DNA of 64,000 nucleotides from the NCBI GenBank assembly GCA_052387675.1, contig JBQTIY010000002.1:310001-374000 (forward strand). Direction: 5' to 3'. Below the pieces are notes generated by a model, which worked only from the letters and a program-made list of their open reading frames with translations, had not been told where the DNA came from and did not search any database. Below are positions 53,561-62,085 of this stretch, piece by piece. Every line of letters begins with the position of its first letter. The first letter of the stretch is position 1. Position numbers and translations under genes: made by a program. Source of the stretch: JBQTIY01 sp052387675. GTDB lineage: Bacteria > Planctomycetota > B15-G4.

Positions 53561-54004
53561 TCACCGGAGGACATCCTTGGCCTGCTTTGCGTAGTCGGGT
53601 CGCGTGCGGCTTTGCTGCTTGGCCCACACGCCGGGATCCCAGAGTTCGATGCGCTGACCGGCGCCGACAAAGACGACCTTGTCTGCGATGCCCGCCAGTT
53701 CCTTGAGCGCGGGCGTGATGAGCACGCGGCCGTTGCGATCCACCGGGCAGTGCTCGGTGTCGGCGTAAAAGAGGCGCTGAAAGTCGCGCGTCGTCTCGGC
53801 CCCCAGCGGGCCGGCGTTCACCTGGGCCGCGATCTGTTCGTAGCCCTGCTCGGTGTAGAGGAAGAGGCAGCCGTCGAGGCCGCGCGTGATGAAGACCGCC
53901 TCACCCGAGTTGCGGGCGCGCAGGACTTCCAGGTGCTTGCGCGGGATGGCGACGCGGTTCTTCTCGTCGAGCGCATGCGTGTGCTGTCCCGTGAAGAACT
54001 GCAT
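53561..54004 (-). CDS. mraZ: Transcriptional regulator MraZ
   Basis: A 147-residue protein with two SpoVT/AbrB-like beta-barrel domains that forms a ring and binds repeats upstream of its own operon. The first domain reads F-F-T-G-Q-H-T-H-A-L-D-E-K-N-R-V-A-I-P and the second D-R-N-G-R-V-L-I-T-P-A-L. It starts at the ATG at 54004; the longer frame upstream runs through the operator. It is the first gene of the division/cell-wall operon, as in many bacteria, and five phased TGGGA-type boxes lie 55 bp upstream. Confidence 0.93.
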   Translation of the reverse strand: MQFFTGQHTHALDEKNRVAIPRKHLEVLRARNSGEAVFITRGLDGCLFLYTEQGYEQIAAQVNAGPLGAETTRDFQRLFYADTEHCPVDRNGRVLITPALKELAGIADKVVFVGAGQRIELWDPGVWAKQQSRTRPDYAKQAKDVLR

Positions 54005-54058
54005 GAAACCCCTGGAATTCCGCGGCCACGGACTCGGCACCCGACAAGGAAACCGATC

Positions 54059-54104
54059 TCCCACATCCTCCCACCATCACCCTTTTCTGTCCACAACAAT
54101 CCCA
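54059..54104 (-). promoter_or_regulatory. MraZ operator: five TGGGA-type boxes with helical spacing
   Basis: On the minus strand TGGGA occurs at 54104-54100, TGGAC at 54093-54089, AGGGT at 54083-54079, TGGGA at 54073-54069 and TGGGA at 54063-54059. The steps are 11, 10, 10 and 10 bases, one helical turn each. MraZ of E. coli and other bacteria binds TGGG(A)-type direct repeats with this spacing as a ring. The array lies 55 bp before the mraZ ATG, so autoregulation of the whole cell-wall operon is expected. The two central copies are degenerate. Confidence 0.8.
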
Positions 54105-54282
54105 CGAGACCCCTTCCGCCCCCCCAACCCAGCTTCGGACAGTCCGCGCCCACGCCGCCGAAACTGCTCGGGGTCGCCAGCGGGGCTTTCGGTGCCGTTG
54201 CCCGAGGCGAGCGGCGGGCCGGATCCGCTCGGTGTTGGGGAAGGCGGGCGCGTCGCGGCCGAGGGGCCGCGGGCCTCAGGCC

Positions 54283-54909
54283 TTAGTCTTCGACTGGCTG
54301 CCCGCGGCCTGAATCGGCCAAAGGATTGGGCTGGGCCTGCAAGTCCGACAGGCCCTCGGCCGAGAGTTCGGGCAGGTCATCCTCGGGCAGTTCGGCATTC
54401 AGCAGGCGCGTGAGGTGCTCACGCACTTCGAGCAACTGCTGGGCATCGAGGAAGGGCGCTGGGACCTCAAGCGGCGGCTGTCCGGCCCCGCGCGTGACAA
54501 CCATGACTTCCCGCCCGGCGCGCTGCTCAAAGCCAATGAGGCGCAGAAAGCGCTTGCGCACCAGCACGAGGGCCACGAGATAGGAAAGCCTGCGGTAGAC
54601 CTCGTCGCCGCGGCCCAGGAGACGCAGGAAGAGTTCCCGTAGCAGGGCGTAGTCCACGACCGGCTTGCGGGCGGCCTGTTCAGGCAGCCGGCGCCGCCAG
54701 AAAAACTCGTCGCTGGCGGCAGTCTCCGCGTTCTCCACCGCGATTCCACCGCGCCTCGACTCGCAGCCCGCGCAGACATCCACGCGCTCGGGACCGGTCG
54801 GCAGGAGCCGAATGCGTGTGGTCACGAAGTCGCCCGGAGCCAAGGCGGCGCGGCACAGCGCACAGGCCTGTCCAAGCTGCGGGAGGCGCCAAGCTTCGTT
54901 CTGCGACAT
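54283..54909 (-). CDS. Hypothetical protein with N-terminal zinc-finger-like cysteines
   Basis: A 208-residue protein of unknown function. Two cysteine pairs near the N-terminus (C-A-L-C and C-A-G-C) look like a zinc ribbon. The middle holds a W-R-R-R-L segment and a basic hydrophobic helix region (Y-R-R-L-S-Y-L-V-A-L-V-L-V-R-K-R-F-L). The C-terminal ~60 residues are acidic and probably disordered. The ATG at 54909 was chosen because the Zn ribbon begins 16 residues later; the frame is open up to 55071 through the dnaE promoter region. It lies divergent from dnaE and 279 bp upstream of mraZ on the same strand. Confidence 0.7.
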   Translation of the reverse strand: MSQNEAWRLPQLGQACALCRAALAPGDFVTTRIRLLPTGPERVDVCAGCESRRGGIAVENAETAASDEFFWRRRLPEQAARKPVVDYALLRELFLRLLGRGDEVYRRLSYLVALVLVRKRFLRLIGFEQRAGREVMVVTRGAGQPPLEVPAPFLDAQQLLEVREHLTRLLNAELPEDDLPELSAEGLSDLQAQPNPLADSGRGQPVED

Positions 54910-55051
54910 GGCGGCGACGCTAGCACAGCCCGGTCTCAGCGACCACTCCCTGCCTGACGGTTGCGTCTCATCCGGTTGTTTCATCTTGAGGTTGCCTCGT
55001 CTTGCGGTTGAAAGTCCGGCGAGCTTCGGACTACGGTGGCCGCCCACATCC

Positions 55052-58000
55052 ATGGCACAGACACCCTTCACCCACCTGCACGTTCACAGCCACTACTCGC
55101 TGCTGGACGGCGCGATCAGCATCGACGCGCTGGTGAAGGAAGCCACGCGCAACGAGATGGGCGCGCTGGCGCTGACCGATCACGGCAATCTTTTCGGCGC
55201 CATCGAGTTCTACACCAAGGCGCGTAAGGCAGGCGTCAATCCGATTCTCGGCTGCGAGGCCTACCTCGTGCCCGGCGACGCCACCGCGCCCCCGGCCACG
55301 GACGAGAAGTTGCCGCGCCATCACATCACGCTCCTGGCCCGCGACGCTGCCGGCTGGCGCAACTTGTGCCGGCTCTCCACGCTCTCCTGGACGCGCGGCT
55401 ATCACAGAAAACCGCGCATCGACAAAACGCTGCTGGGCACACACGCCGGCGGACTCATTGCGCTGTCGGGCTGCATGTCCGGCGAAGTGAGCCAGCATCT
55501 CTTGGCGGGCCAGCTCGACCAGGCCTGCCGCTCAGCCGAGGAGTACGCGGCGCTGCTGGGCCGCGAGAACTTCTATCTCGAAGTCATGAGCAACGGTCTG
55601 GCCGCGCAGAACACGATTCGGCAGGGCATGGCCGAGGTCGCGCGCCGCACCGGCTTGCGGCAGGTGGCCACCAACGACATTCATTACCGCTGCGAGGGCG
55701 ATGCGGTCGCGCAGGACGCGCTCATCTGCATCGGCACCGGGCAGCGCATGCACGACCCCGAGCGCCGCTTCAAGATTGAGACGCAGGAGCTGTACTTCCG
55801 CACGAGCGCCGAGATGGGCCAACTCTTCGGCGAGGACAGCGAGGCCTATCGCAGCACCGCCGAGATTGCGGCGCGCTGCAACATCCAGCTCGAACTGGGC
55901 GCCATGCACCTGCCCCGTTTCGAGATCGCCAGCGGCGAGCCGCCCGAGAGCTACATGCGGCGGCTCTGCGAGGAGGGCCTGCTGCGCCGTTACGGCGCGC
56001 TGACGCCGGCCGTGCGCGAACGCTTCGAGCTGGAACTGGCGGTCATCGCCAAGATGGGCTTCGTCTCGTATTTCCTCATCGTCTGGGACCTCATCCGCTT
56101 CGCGCGCGAGCAGGGCATTCCCGTCGGGCCGGGGCGCGGCTCGGCGGCCGGCTCGATCGTGGCCTACGCGCTGAACATCACGCAGCTCGACCCCTTGCGC
56201 TACGACTTGCTCTTCGAGCGCTTCCTCAATGCCGACCGCATTTCGATGCCCGACATCGATATCGACTTCTGCCGCGACCGGCGCGAGGAAGTCATCGATT
56301 ACGCACGGCGCAAGTACGGCAGCGATCAGGTCTGCCAGATCGTGACCTTCGGCACGCTGGCGGCCAAGGCCGCGCTGCGCGACGCGGGCCGCGTGCTGGA
56401 CATTCCGCTGCCCGAAGTCGACCGCCTGGCCAAGCGCTTGCCCGAGGGCACCAAGGCCACACTCACCGAGCATCTGGCGGGCGATCCTGAGCTGGCCAAG
56501 CTCTTGCGCAGCGAGCCGCGCCTGGCCGAGCTGCTCGACGTCAGCCAGCGCATCGAAGGCCTGGCGCGCAACACCTCCACGCATGCCGCCGGCGTGGTCA
56601 TCACCGACCGGCCGCTGATCGAGCTCGTGCCGCTCTGCGTGGTTCAGGGTGCGGTGAACACGCAGTTCCAGATGAATGACTTGGAGCAGATCGGCCTGCT
56701 CAAGATGGATTTTCTGGGACTGAAGAACCTGACCGTGCTCGCCAAAGCGGCCGAGCTCGTGGCGCGCACGCGCGGCTTGGCGGTGGACTACGACCTGCTG
56801 CCGCTCGACGACGCCGCCACTTATGCGCTGCTGCGCCGCGGCGATGTGGGCGGCGTGTTCCAGCTCGAATCTTCAGGCATGCGCGAGCTGATCCTGCGCC
56901 TGCAGCCGGATAACTTCGAAGAGATCATCGCGCTCATCGCGCTCTACCGGCCAGGGCCCCTGCAGTCCGGCATGCACGACAGCTTCGTGCGCAGAAAGCA
57001 CGGCCAGGAGCCCATCGAGTACACGCACCCGCTCATGGAACCGGTGCTGCGCGACACCTACGGCACCATGATCTACCAGGAGCAGGTCATGCGCCTGGCG
57101 CAGGTGCTGGGCGGACTCTCGCTCAACGACGCCGACGGCCTGCGCAAGGCCATGGGCAAGAAGGACAAGCTGCGCATGGCCAGTTATGAGGCCAAGTTCC
57201 TGGCCGGCTGCGCGCAGCGCACGATTCCCGTGGCCACGGCGGCCCGCATCTGGCAGGACATGAGTTTTTTCGCCGAGTACGGCTTCAACAAGAGTCACTC
57301 GGCAGCCTACGGCCTGATCACCTTCCGCACGGCCTATATGAAGGCCCATTATCCGGCCGAGTACTTGGCCGCGCTCATGTCCTGCGACGCCGACAACACC
57401 GACAAGCTCGCCGAGTACATCGAGGAATGCCGGCGCGACGAGCGCCCGATCCTGGGGCCGGACTGCAATGCGAGCCAGGCTGACTTTCAGCCGGAGGGCG
57501 CGGGCATCCGCTACGGGCTCGCGGCCATCAAGGGCGTGGGCAGCCGGCTCGTCGAAAGCCTGCTCGAGGCCCGCGCGCGCGCCGGCGGCCGCTTCACGTC
57601 GCTGCCCGCACTGCTCGAGCAGCTCGACCACAAGGCGCTCAATCGCGCCAGTTTTGAGGCGCTGGCCAAAGCCGGTGTCTTCGACTCGCTGCGTGAACAG
57701 CGCACCACCGTGCTGCGGCAGTCCGAGCGGCTCCTGCGCGATGCCGCGCGGGCCCAGGAAGATCGCGCCAGCGGTCAGTCGCTGCTCTTCGGCGGCAGCG
57801 CGACGGCGGTGGCGGTGGAACGCAGCACGACGCCGGCCGACGAGCCCACCGACCGTGAAGTCCTGGCCATGGAGAAGGAAGCGCTGGGCCTGTGGATCTC
57901 GGTGGATCCGATGGCCGAGCATCGCCCGCTGCTGCGGCGGCTGGCCACGCATGATCTCGGCTCGCTGCGCGAAGCCTCTGATCGCGACGAAGTTCTGGTG

Positions 58001-58501
58001 GGCGGCATGCTGGCGGCGCTGCGCACGACCGTCTCGAGCAAGGGCCGCTCAGCCGGCCAGCCCATGGCCATGGCGCGCGTGCAGGGCCTGGGCGGCAGTT
58101 GCAGCGCGGTCATCTTCCCTGCGGTCTACGCCCGGCATCGCGAACAGGTGCGCGAGGAGCACGTGGCGCTCTTCCGCGCCAAGGTCGATCGCAGCCGCGA
58201 GGAACCCACGCTGCTCATTGACGAGATCCTCGACCTCGACAACCCGGCCATCGCCGCCGACCGCCGCCTGCTTCTCGAGGTGCGCGGCAGCGCCGCCGAG
58301 CGCGATCTGCGGCTCGCGACGCTGCGCACGCTGCTGCCTCAGCATCCTGGACCCACGGCCGTCTTTCTGGTCGTGGAACACGAGGCCGGACAGATGCGTA
58401 CCTTCGCGCTGCCCGATCGGAGCCGGGTGGCCTTGAGCAGCCGGCTCCTCTTGCTCGTGGAAGAGGCCCTAGGCGGCGCCGCCCGCGTGCACGTGCGCTA
58501 G
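55052..58501 (+). CDS. dnaE: DNA polymerase III alpha subunit DnaE
   Basis: The replicative polymerase of the bacterial replisome. The 1149 residues have the usual DnaE layout: an N-terminal PHP domain (F-T-H-L-H-V-H-S-H-Y-S-L-L-D-G), the polymerase palm with G-P-G-R-G-S-A-A-G-S and the catalytic P-D-I-D-I-D-F, fingers with H-A-A-G-V-V-I, F-N-K-S-H-S-A-A-Y-G, a tandem helix-hairpin-helix region (A-I-K-G-V-G) and a C-terminal OB-fold. The PHP histidines look intact, so PHP nuclease or structural metal binding is possible. The ATG at 55052 was chosen from a frame open since 54665. The last 4 bp overlap the end of the opposite small gene. Confidence 0.96.
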   Translation: MAQTPFTHLHVHSHYSLLDGAISIDALVKEATRNEMGALALTDHGNLFGAIEFYTKARKAGVNPILGCEAYLVPGDATAPPATDEKLPRHHITLLARDAAGWRNLCRLSTLSWTRGYHRKPRIDKTLLGTHAGGLIALSGCMSGEVSQHLLAGQLDQACRSAEEYAALLGRENFYLEVMSNGLAAQNTIRQGMAEVARRTGLRQVATNDIHYRCEGDAVAQDALICIGTGQRMHDPERRFKIETQELYFRTSAEMGQLFGEDSEAYRSTAEIAARCNIQLELGAMHLPRFEIASGEPPESYMRRLCEEGLLRRYGALTPAVRERFELELAVIAKMGFVSYFLIVWDLIRFAREQGIPVGPGRGSAAGSIVAYALNITQLDPLRYDLLFERFLNADRISMPDIDIDFCRDRREEVIDYARRKYGSDQVCQIVTFGTLAAKAALRDAGRVLDIPLPEVDRLAKRLPEGTKATLTEHLAGDPELAKLLRSEPRLAELLDVSQRIEGLARNTSTHAAGVVITDRPLIELVPLCVVQGAVNTQFQMNDLEQIGLLKMDFLGLKNLTVLAKAAELVARTRGLAVDYDLLPLDDAATYALLRRGDVGGVFQLESSGMRELILRLQPDNFEEIIALIALYRPGPLQSGMHDSFVRRKHGQEPIEYTHPLMEPVLRDTYGTMIYQEQVMRLAQVLGGLSLNDADGLRKAMGKKDKLRMASYEAKFLAGCAQRTIPVATAARIWQDMSFFAEYGFNKSHSAAYGLITFRTAYMKAHYPAEYLAALMSCDADNTDKLAEYIEECRRDERPILGPDCNASQADFQPEGAGIRYGLAAIKGVGSRLVESLLEARARAGGRFTSLPALLEQLDHKALNRASFEALAKAGVFDSLREQRTTVLRQSERLLRDAARAQEDRASGQSLLFGGSATAVAVERSTTPADEPTDREVLAMEKEALGLWISVDPMAEHRPLLRRLATHDLGSLREASDRDEVLVGGMLAALRTTVSSKGRSAGQPMAMARVQGLGGSCSAVIFPAVYARHREQVREEHVALFRAKVDRSREEPTLLIDEILDLDNPAIAADRRLLLEVRGSAAERDLRLATLRTLLPQHPGPTAVFLVVEHEAGQMRTFALPDRSRVALSSRLLLLVEEALGGAARVHVR

Positions 58502-58599
58502 CGAGCGGCCTTCTTGGCCTGCTTGGCGGCGCGCTTCTCCTGCGGAGTCTTGGCCGGCTTCTTCTTGTCTTCCTTCTTGCGGTCTAGTCCCTTGCCCAT
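58498..58599 (-). CDS. 33-residue lysine-rich basic protein
   Basis: A very small protein that starts M-G-K-G-L-D-R-K-K and continues as alternating K, E and A with P-A-K-T-P-Q-E-K-R-A-A-K-Q. Short highly basic proteins with a similar M-x-K-G-x-x-x-K-K start and P-x-K-T-x-x-E-K-R-A-x-K end are widespread but uncharacterised; ribosome or RNA association is only a guess. The frame is open to 58695, but the ATG at 58599 begins the recognisable part. Its stop overlaps the dnaE stop by 4 bp on the opposite strand. Confidence 0.65.
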   Translation of the reverse strand: MGKGLDRKKEDKKKPAKTPQEKRAAKQAKKAAR

Positions 58600-58727
58600 G
58601 ATCGAGTCCTCGCTGTGTGGGTGAGTTGAAACGCTACGGGCCGACGGCAGGCCGGCCCCTTGGACACAGAGCCTAGCGTGCCGGGGCCCGCTCATCGACG
58701 GTGAAAGTCGCGCGGGGTGCGCGGGAC

Positions 58728-59498
58728 CTAAGGCTCGACGAAGTCGTCGCCGAGCGGATCCACACCCACCAGCCCGAGCAAAAGGTCGCCGAACTCAACC
58801 GGCCGCAGCCCCAGGCGCAGGCCGATCATGCCGAAGAAGATGTCCGCCTCGAAGAGGTCCCAGGCCTGCGGCTGCTCGCGGCCGTTGCGGCGCGCCTCCC
58901 AGAGCGTGGCGTGTTCAGGCGTGCCCACGCTGGACAGCGGCTCCTCGTCGCCCTGCTCGAAGCGCAGGTCGACCCAGTTCACATTGCGCCGCCATTCGGG
59001 GATGAGCAGCGCACCGCCAGACTCGCGCACGATCGGCGGGTGCCGGCCCCACTGGCGCACATTCGGTTCCCAGACCGCGGGATGGCGGCCTTCGCCGGAG
59101 GGTGCATCGCGATCCATCTGCCAGCGGTAGACCAGCAGCAGGCCCTCGCCGGCGGGCCGGCCCTGCAGGCCGTCAAGCGGACGCTCGGGCACGAGCGACA
59201 GGCTCGTGAGGAAGCACGTCCAGGGCAGCGCCGCTTGGAACTCGTCCCAGTGGCCGTTGATGAGGCGGTCGTTCCAGCCGGCACGCTGCGACACGATGGG
59301 CGAGAGACCCAGACCCACGTGCAAGAGCGGTGTGGCCTTGGCCGAAACACCGAGGCCCCAGCCCCAGGCGACGGAGCAGGGCACGGCGTCGAGGACATCG
59401 AGTCCGCGCGAGGCGAAATAGCGACCCGTGCCTCCGGCAGCGCAGCCGGGCAAAAGGGAAAGCAGAGCCAGCGCGCAGGCCGCCAGCGCCGCCCTCAC
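58728..59498 (-). CDS. Lipoprotein of unknown function coupled to rplQ
   Basis: A 256-residue exported protein. The signal peptide ends in L-L-P-G-C, a lipobox. The mature part starts with R-G-L-D-V-L-D-A-V-P and a glycine-rich beta-strand pattern (W-G-W-G-L-G-V-S-A-K-A-T-P-L-L-H-V-G-L-G) seen in outer-membrane-associated proteins. Tryptophan-rich segments follow. The GTG start at 59498 overlaps the rplQ stop as GTGA, so it is translated as the tail of the ribosomal-protein operon. No family could be assigned. Confidence 0.75.
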   Translation of the reverse strand: MRAALAACALALLSLLPGCAAGGTGRYFASRGLDVLDAVPCSVAWGWGLGVSAKATPLLHVGLGLSPIVSQRAGWNDRLINGHWDEFQAALPWTCFLTSLSLVPERPLDGLQGRPAGEGLLLVYRWQMDRDAPSGEGRHPAVWEPNVRQWGRHPPIVRESGGALLIPEWRRNVNWVDLRFEQGDEEPLSSVGTPEHATLWEARRNGREQPQAWDLFEADIFFGMIGLRLGLRPVEFGDLLLGLVGVDPLGDDFVEP

Positions 59499-59974
59499 CC
59501 GTCGTCCTGCTCGCTGGCCGGGGCGCCCTTCTTGGCTCCCTTGGCGATCGTGGCCTTGGCGGACTTCACGGCCGCCGCCTTCGCGTCGCCCTGCTTGGGC
59601 TCCTTGGGCTTGGGCACAAAGTTCAGCAGCTCGAGATAGACCAGCGCGCCCTGATCGCCCAGCCGCCGGCGCGACAGCTTGACGATGCGGGTGTAGCCGC
59701 CGGGCCGTGCCGCAAAGGCCGGCCCGATCTCGGCGAAGAGCTTGGAGACCGCCGCCTTGTCCTGCAGCGCCGCCGTAGCGCGCCGGATGGAGGCCAGGTT
59801 GCGGGTCTTGGCCAGTGTGATGAGCTTCTCGGCGCGGCCGCGGTACTCCTTGGCCTTCGGCGCGGTCGTCTCGATGCGACCGTGCAGGAAGAGCGAAGAA
59901 ATCAGGTTGCGGCCCATGGCCGTCCGGTGCGCGCTCGTGCGCCCCAGACGTCGGCCTCGCATGCGGTGTCTCAT
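59495..59974 (-). CDS. rplQ: 50S ribosomal protein L17
   Basis: Ribosomal protein bL17, near the peptide exit tunnel. The first ~115 residues are the conserved core: M-R-H-R-M-R-G-R-R-L-G-R-T, H-R-x-A-M-x-R-N-L-I-S-S-L, T-T-x-x-K-A-K-E, and G-G-Y-T-R-I-V-K-L-S-R-R-R-L-G-D. The C-terminal ~40 residues form a Lys/Ala-rich tail, an extension also common in this lineage. It follows rpoA by 25 bp, the standard order. Confidence 0.96.
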   Translation of the reverse strand: MRHRMRGRRLGRTSAHRTAMGRNLISSLFLHGRIETTAPKAKEYRGRAEKLITLAKTRNLASIRRATAALQDKAAVSKLFAEIGPAFAARPGGYTRIVKLSRRRLGDQGALVYLELLNFVPKPKEPKQGDAKAAAVKSAKATIAKGAKKGAPASEQDDG

Positions 59975-59999
59975 GAATTTCCTTTCCGGCTCGCGCCGA

Positions 60000-61013
60000 T
60001 CAGCTTCCGGCGCCGGTCAGCTCGGCGGACAGGTTCATGCCCAGCGAGAGGTTCATGCTGGCCAGCTTCTTCTTGATCTCGTTGAGCGAGGTCTTGCCGA
60101 AGTTGCGCACCTTGAGCAGTTCGGCTTCGCTGCGCTGCACGAGATCACCGACGGTGCGGATGTTCTCGCTGTCCAGGCAGTGCCGGCTGCGCACCGAGAG
60201 GTCGAGGTCCTCGATCGAGGTGGCCAGGACGCCCTTGAGCTTGGTGATGTCGCCGCCCTCACCGCCCAGCGCTGCCGGGCGCGCCTCGTCGGCCGGAATG
60301 GCCTTGTCGAGGTCGTAGTAATGCACGAAGGCATTGAGGTGCTTGCGGTAGATGCGCGAAGACTCCACCAGTGCGTCCTCGGGCGAGATCGTGCCGTCGG
60401 TCCAGACTTCGAGGACCAGACGGTCGTAGTTGGTGATCTTGCCCACGCGCGTCTCCTCGATGCGGTAGCGCACGCGCGTCACCGGCGAGAAGTTGCTGTC
60501 GATCGAGATCACGCCGATCACGCGCTCGTCCGACTCGTGCTCCTCCGCGGTGACGTAGCCGCGGCCGCGCCCCACCGAGATGGTCATGCTCACCGGAACG
60601 TCTTCGGTGAGCGTGCAAATGACGTGCTCGGGATTGAGGATGCGCACGCCGGCCTGCGCCTCGATCTGGCCGGCCTTGAGCTCGCCCTTCTTGGAACGGG
60701 TCAGGCGCAGTTCGACCGTGTCGGCCTGCTCGAGGGCCACCAGCAGCCCCTTGAGGTTGAGCACGATGTCCGTGACGTCCTCCATGACGCCCTTGACCGT
60801 GCTGAACTCATGCTGCACGCCTTCCAGGCGCACCGCCGTAACGGCCGTGCCCTCGATGGACGAGAGCAGCACGCGCCGCAGACCATTGCCGATCGTGTGG
60901 CCGAAGCCCTTCTCGAACGGCTCGATGGTGAAGCGTGCGTAGGTGTCCGTGAGGGAGTCGCGGTCGACAACGACATTCGACGGCAACTCAAAGTTGCGCC
61001 AGCGGATTCTCAT
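60000..61013 (-). CDS. rpoA: DNA-directed RNA polymerase subunit alpha
   Basis: RpoA dimerises to nucleate assembly of RNA polymerase and contacts promoters and activators. The N-terminal domain shows G-F-G-H-T-I-G-N-G-L-R-R-V-L-L-S-S-I-E-G and H-E-F-S-T-V-K-G-V. The C-terminal domain has L-D-L-S-V-R-S-R-H-C-L and N-F-G-K-T-S-L-N-E-I-K-K-K-L. The 337 residues are of normal length. The place between rpsD and rplQ is standard. Compare the separate alpha-CTD-repeat gene at the left window edge. Confidence 0.98.
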   Translation of the reverse strand: MRIRWRNFELPSNVVVDRDSLTDTYARFTIEPFEKGFGHTIGNGLRRVLLSSIEGTAVTAVRLEGVQHEFSTVKGVMEDVTDIVLNLKGLLVALEQADTVELRLTRSKKGELKAGQIEAQAGVRILNPEHVICTLTEDVPVSMTISVGRGRGYVTAEEHESDERVIGVISIDSNFSPVTRVRYRIEETRVGKITNYDRLVLEVWTDGTISPEDALVESSRIYRKHLNAFVHYYDLDKAIPADEARPAALGGEGGDITKLKGVLATSIEDLDLSVRSRHCLDSENIRTVGDLVQRSEAELLKVRNFGKTSLNEIKKKLASMNLSLGMNLSAELTGAGS

Positions 61014-61047
61014 GATCTCTCCGATCCTAGGATGCTGTGAAAGCGGT

Positions 61048-61674
61048 TTACTTGCTCATCAACTCGACGATGAGCTGCTCGCGGACGTCGAAGGCGACAT
61101 CGTTGCGCGTGGGTGAAGTGACGATCTTGCCTTCGAGGGCGACGCTGTCGCGCTCGAGCCAGCCGGGCATCGGGTAGCTGCTGCGCTGCTCGAGGCTGGC
61201 CTGCACCAGCTTGCGCACGCCTTCGCGGCGCGTGACCGTGATGAGGTCACCCGGGCGGATGGCCGCCGAGGCCACGTCGCAGCGGCGCCCATTGAGCGAC
61301 ACATTGCCGTGGCTGATGAGCTGCCGCGCACCCTTGCGGCTGGTGGCGAAGCCCAGCGCGAAGACGGCGTTGTCCAGCCGGCGCTCCAGCAGCACCAGCA
61401 GGTTCTCGCCGGTATTGCCCGGCATGCGGGCGGCCTTCTCGTAGCTGTTGGCGAAGGAGCGCTCGGGCACGCCGTAGAAGCGCTTGAGCTTCTGCTTCTC
61501 GCGCAGCTGCGTGCGGTACTCCGACTGGCGGGCGCGCGCCCAGGGGTGCGCACCGGGCGGGAAGTTGCGCTTGGTCAGGGCGCACTTGCTGGTCTCGCAG
61601 CGCGTGGCCTTGAGGAACAGCTTCACGCCTTCGCGGCGACAGAGCTTGCAGACACTGGTCTTGGTAGCGGTCAT
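61048..61674 (-). CDS. rpsD: 30S ribosomal protein S4
   Basis: uS4 is a primary 16S rRNA-binding assembly protein. The 208 residues include a cysteine-rich N-terminus (C9, C12 and C26, C31: C-K-L-C-R-R-E-G and C-E-T-S-K-C), the zinc-binding form. The RNA-binding S4 domain has L-E-R-R-L-D-N-A-V-F-A-L-G-F-A and R-Q-L-I-S-H-G-N-V-S-L-N-G. It lies in the alpha operon between rpsK and rpoA. Confidence 0.97.
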   Translation of the reverse strand: MTATKTSVCKLCRREGVKLFLKATRCETSKCALTKRNFPPGAHPWARARQSEYRTQLREKQKLKRFYGVPERSFANSYEKAARMPGNTGENLLVLLERRLDNAVFALGFATSRKGARQLISHGNVSLNGRRCDVASAAIRPGDLITVTRREGVRKLVQASLEQRSSYPMPGWLERDSVALEGKIVTSPTRNDVAFDVREQLIVELMSK

Positions 61675-61689
61675 GGTTTCCTCAGGGGC

Positions 61690-62067
61690 TCAAACGCGCC
61701 GACGCTTGCGCGGGCGGCAGCCGTTGTGCGGTACAGGTGTGCGGTCCTCGATGGCCTTCACCTTCAGGCCCGTGGTGGCCAAGGCGCGCACGGCCGACTC
61801 GCGGCCGCTGCCGGGGCCGCGCACGCGCACCTCGACATCGCGCACGCCCAGCTTCATGGCCTTCTGAGCGCAGCGCTCGGCGGCCTTCTGGGCGGCGAAG
61901 GGCGTGCTCTTGCGCGACCCCTTGTAGCCCGCGCTGCCGGCGCTGTCCCAGCACAGGACTTCGCCGTTGTGCGGGTCGGTGAAGGTGACGATCGTGTTGT
62001 TGAACGTCGCCTTGATATTGACCACCGCGCGCGACAGCACTCGGCGGATCTTCTTGGTTGCGGCCAT
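61690..62067 (-). CDS. rpsK: 30S ribosomal protein S11
   Basis: uS11 lies on the platform of the small subunit. The 125-residue sequence carries A-T-F-N-N-T-I-V-T-F-T-D, G-Y-K-G-S-R-K-S-T-P-F-A-A-Q, V-R-V-R-G-P-G-S-G-R-E-S-A and the C-terminal P-H-N-G-C-R-P-R-K-R-R-R-V, all standard. It follows rpsM by 18 bp. Confidence 0.98.
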   Translation of the reverse strand: MAATKKIRRVLSRAVVNIKATFNNTIVTFTDPHNGEVLCWDSAGSAGYKGSRKSTPFAAQKAAERCAQKAMKLGVRDVEVRVRGPGSGRESAVRALATTGLKVKAIEDRTPVPHNGCRPRKRRRV

Positions 62068-62085
62068 GATGTGTGTGTTGCTCCG

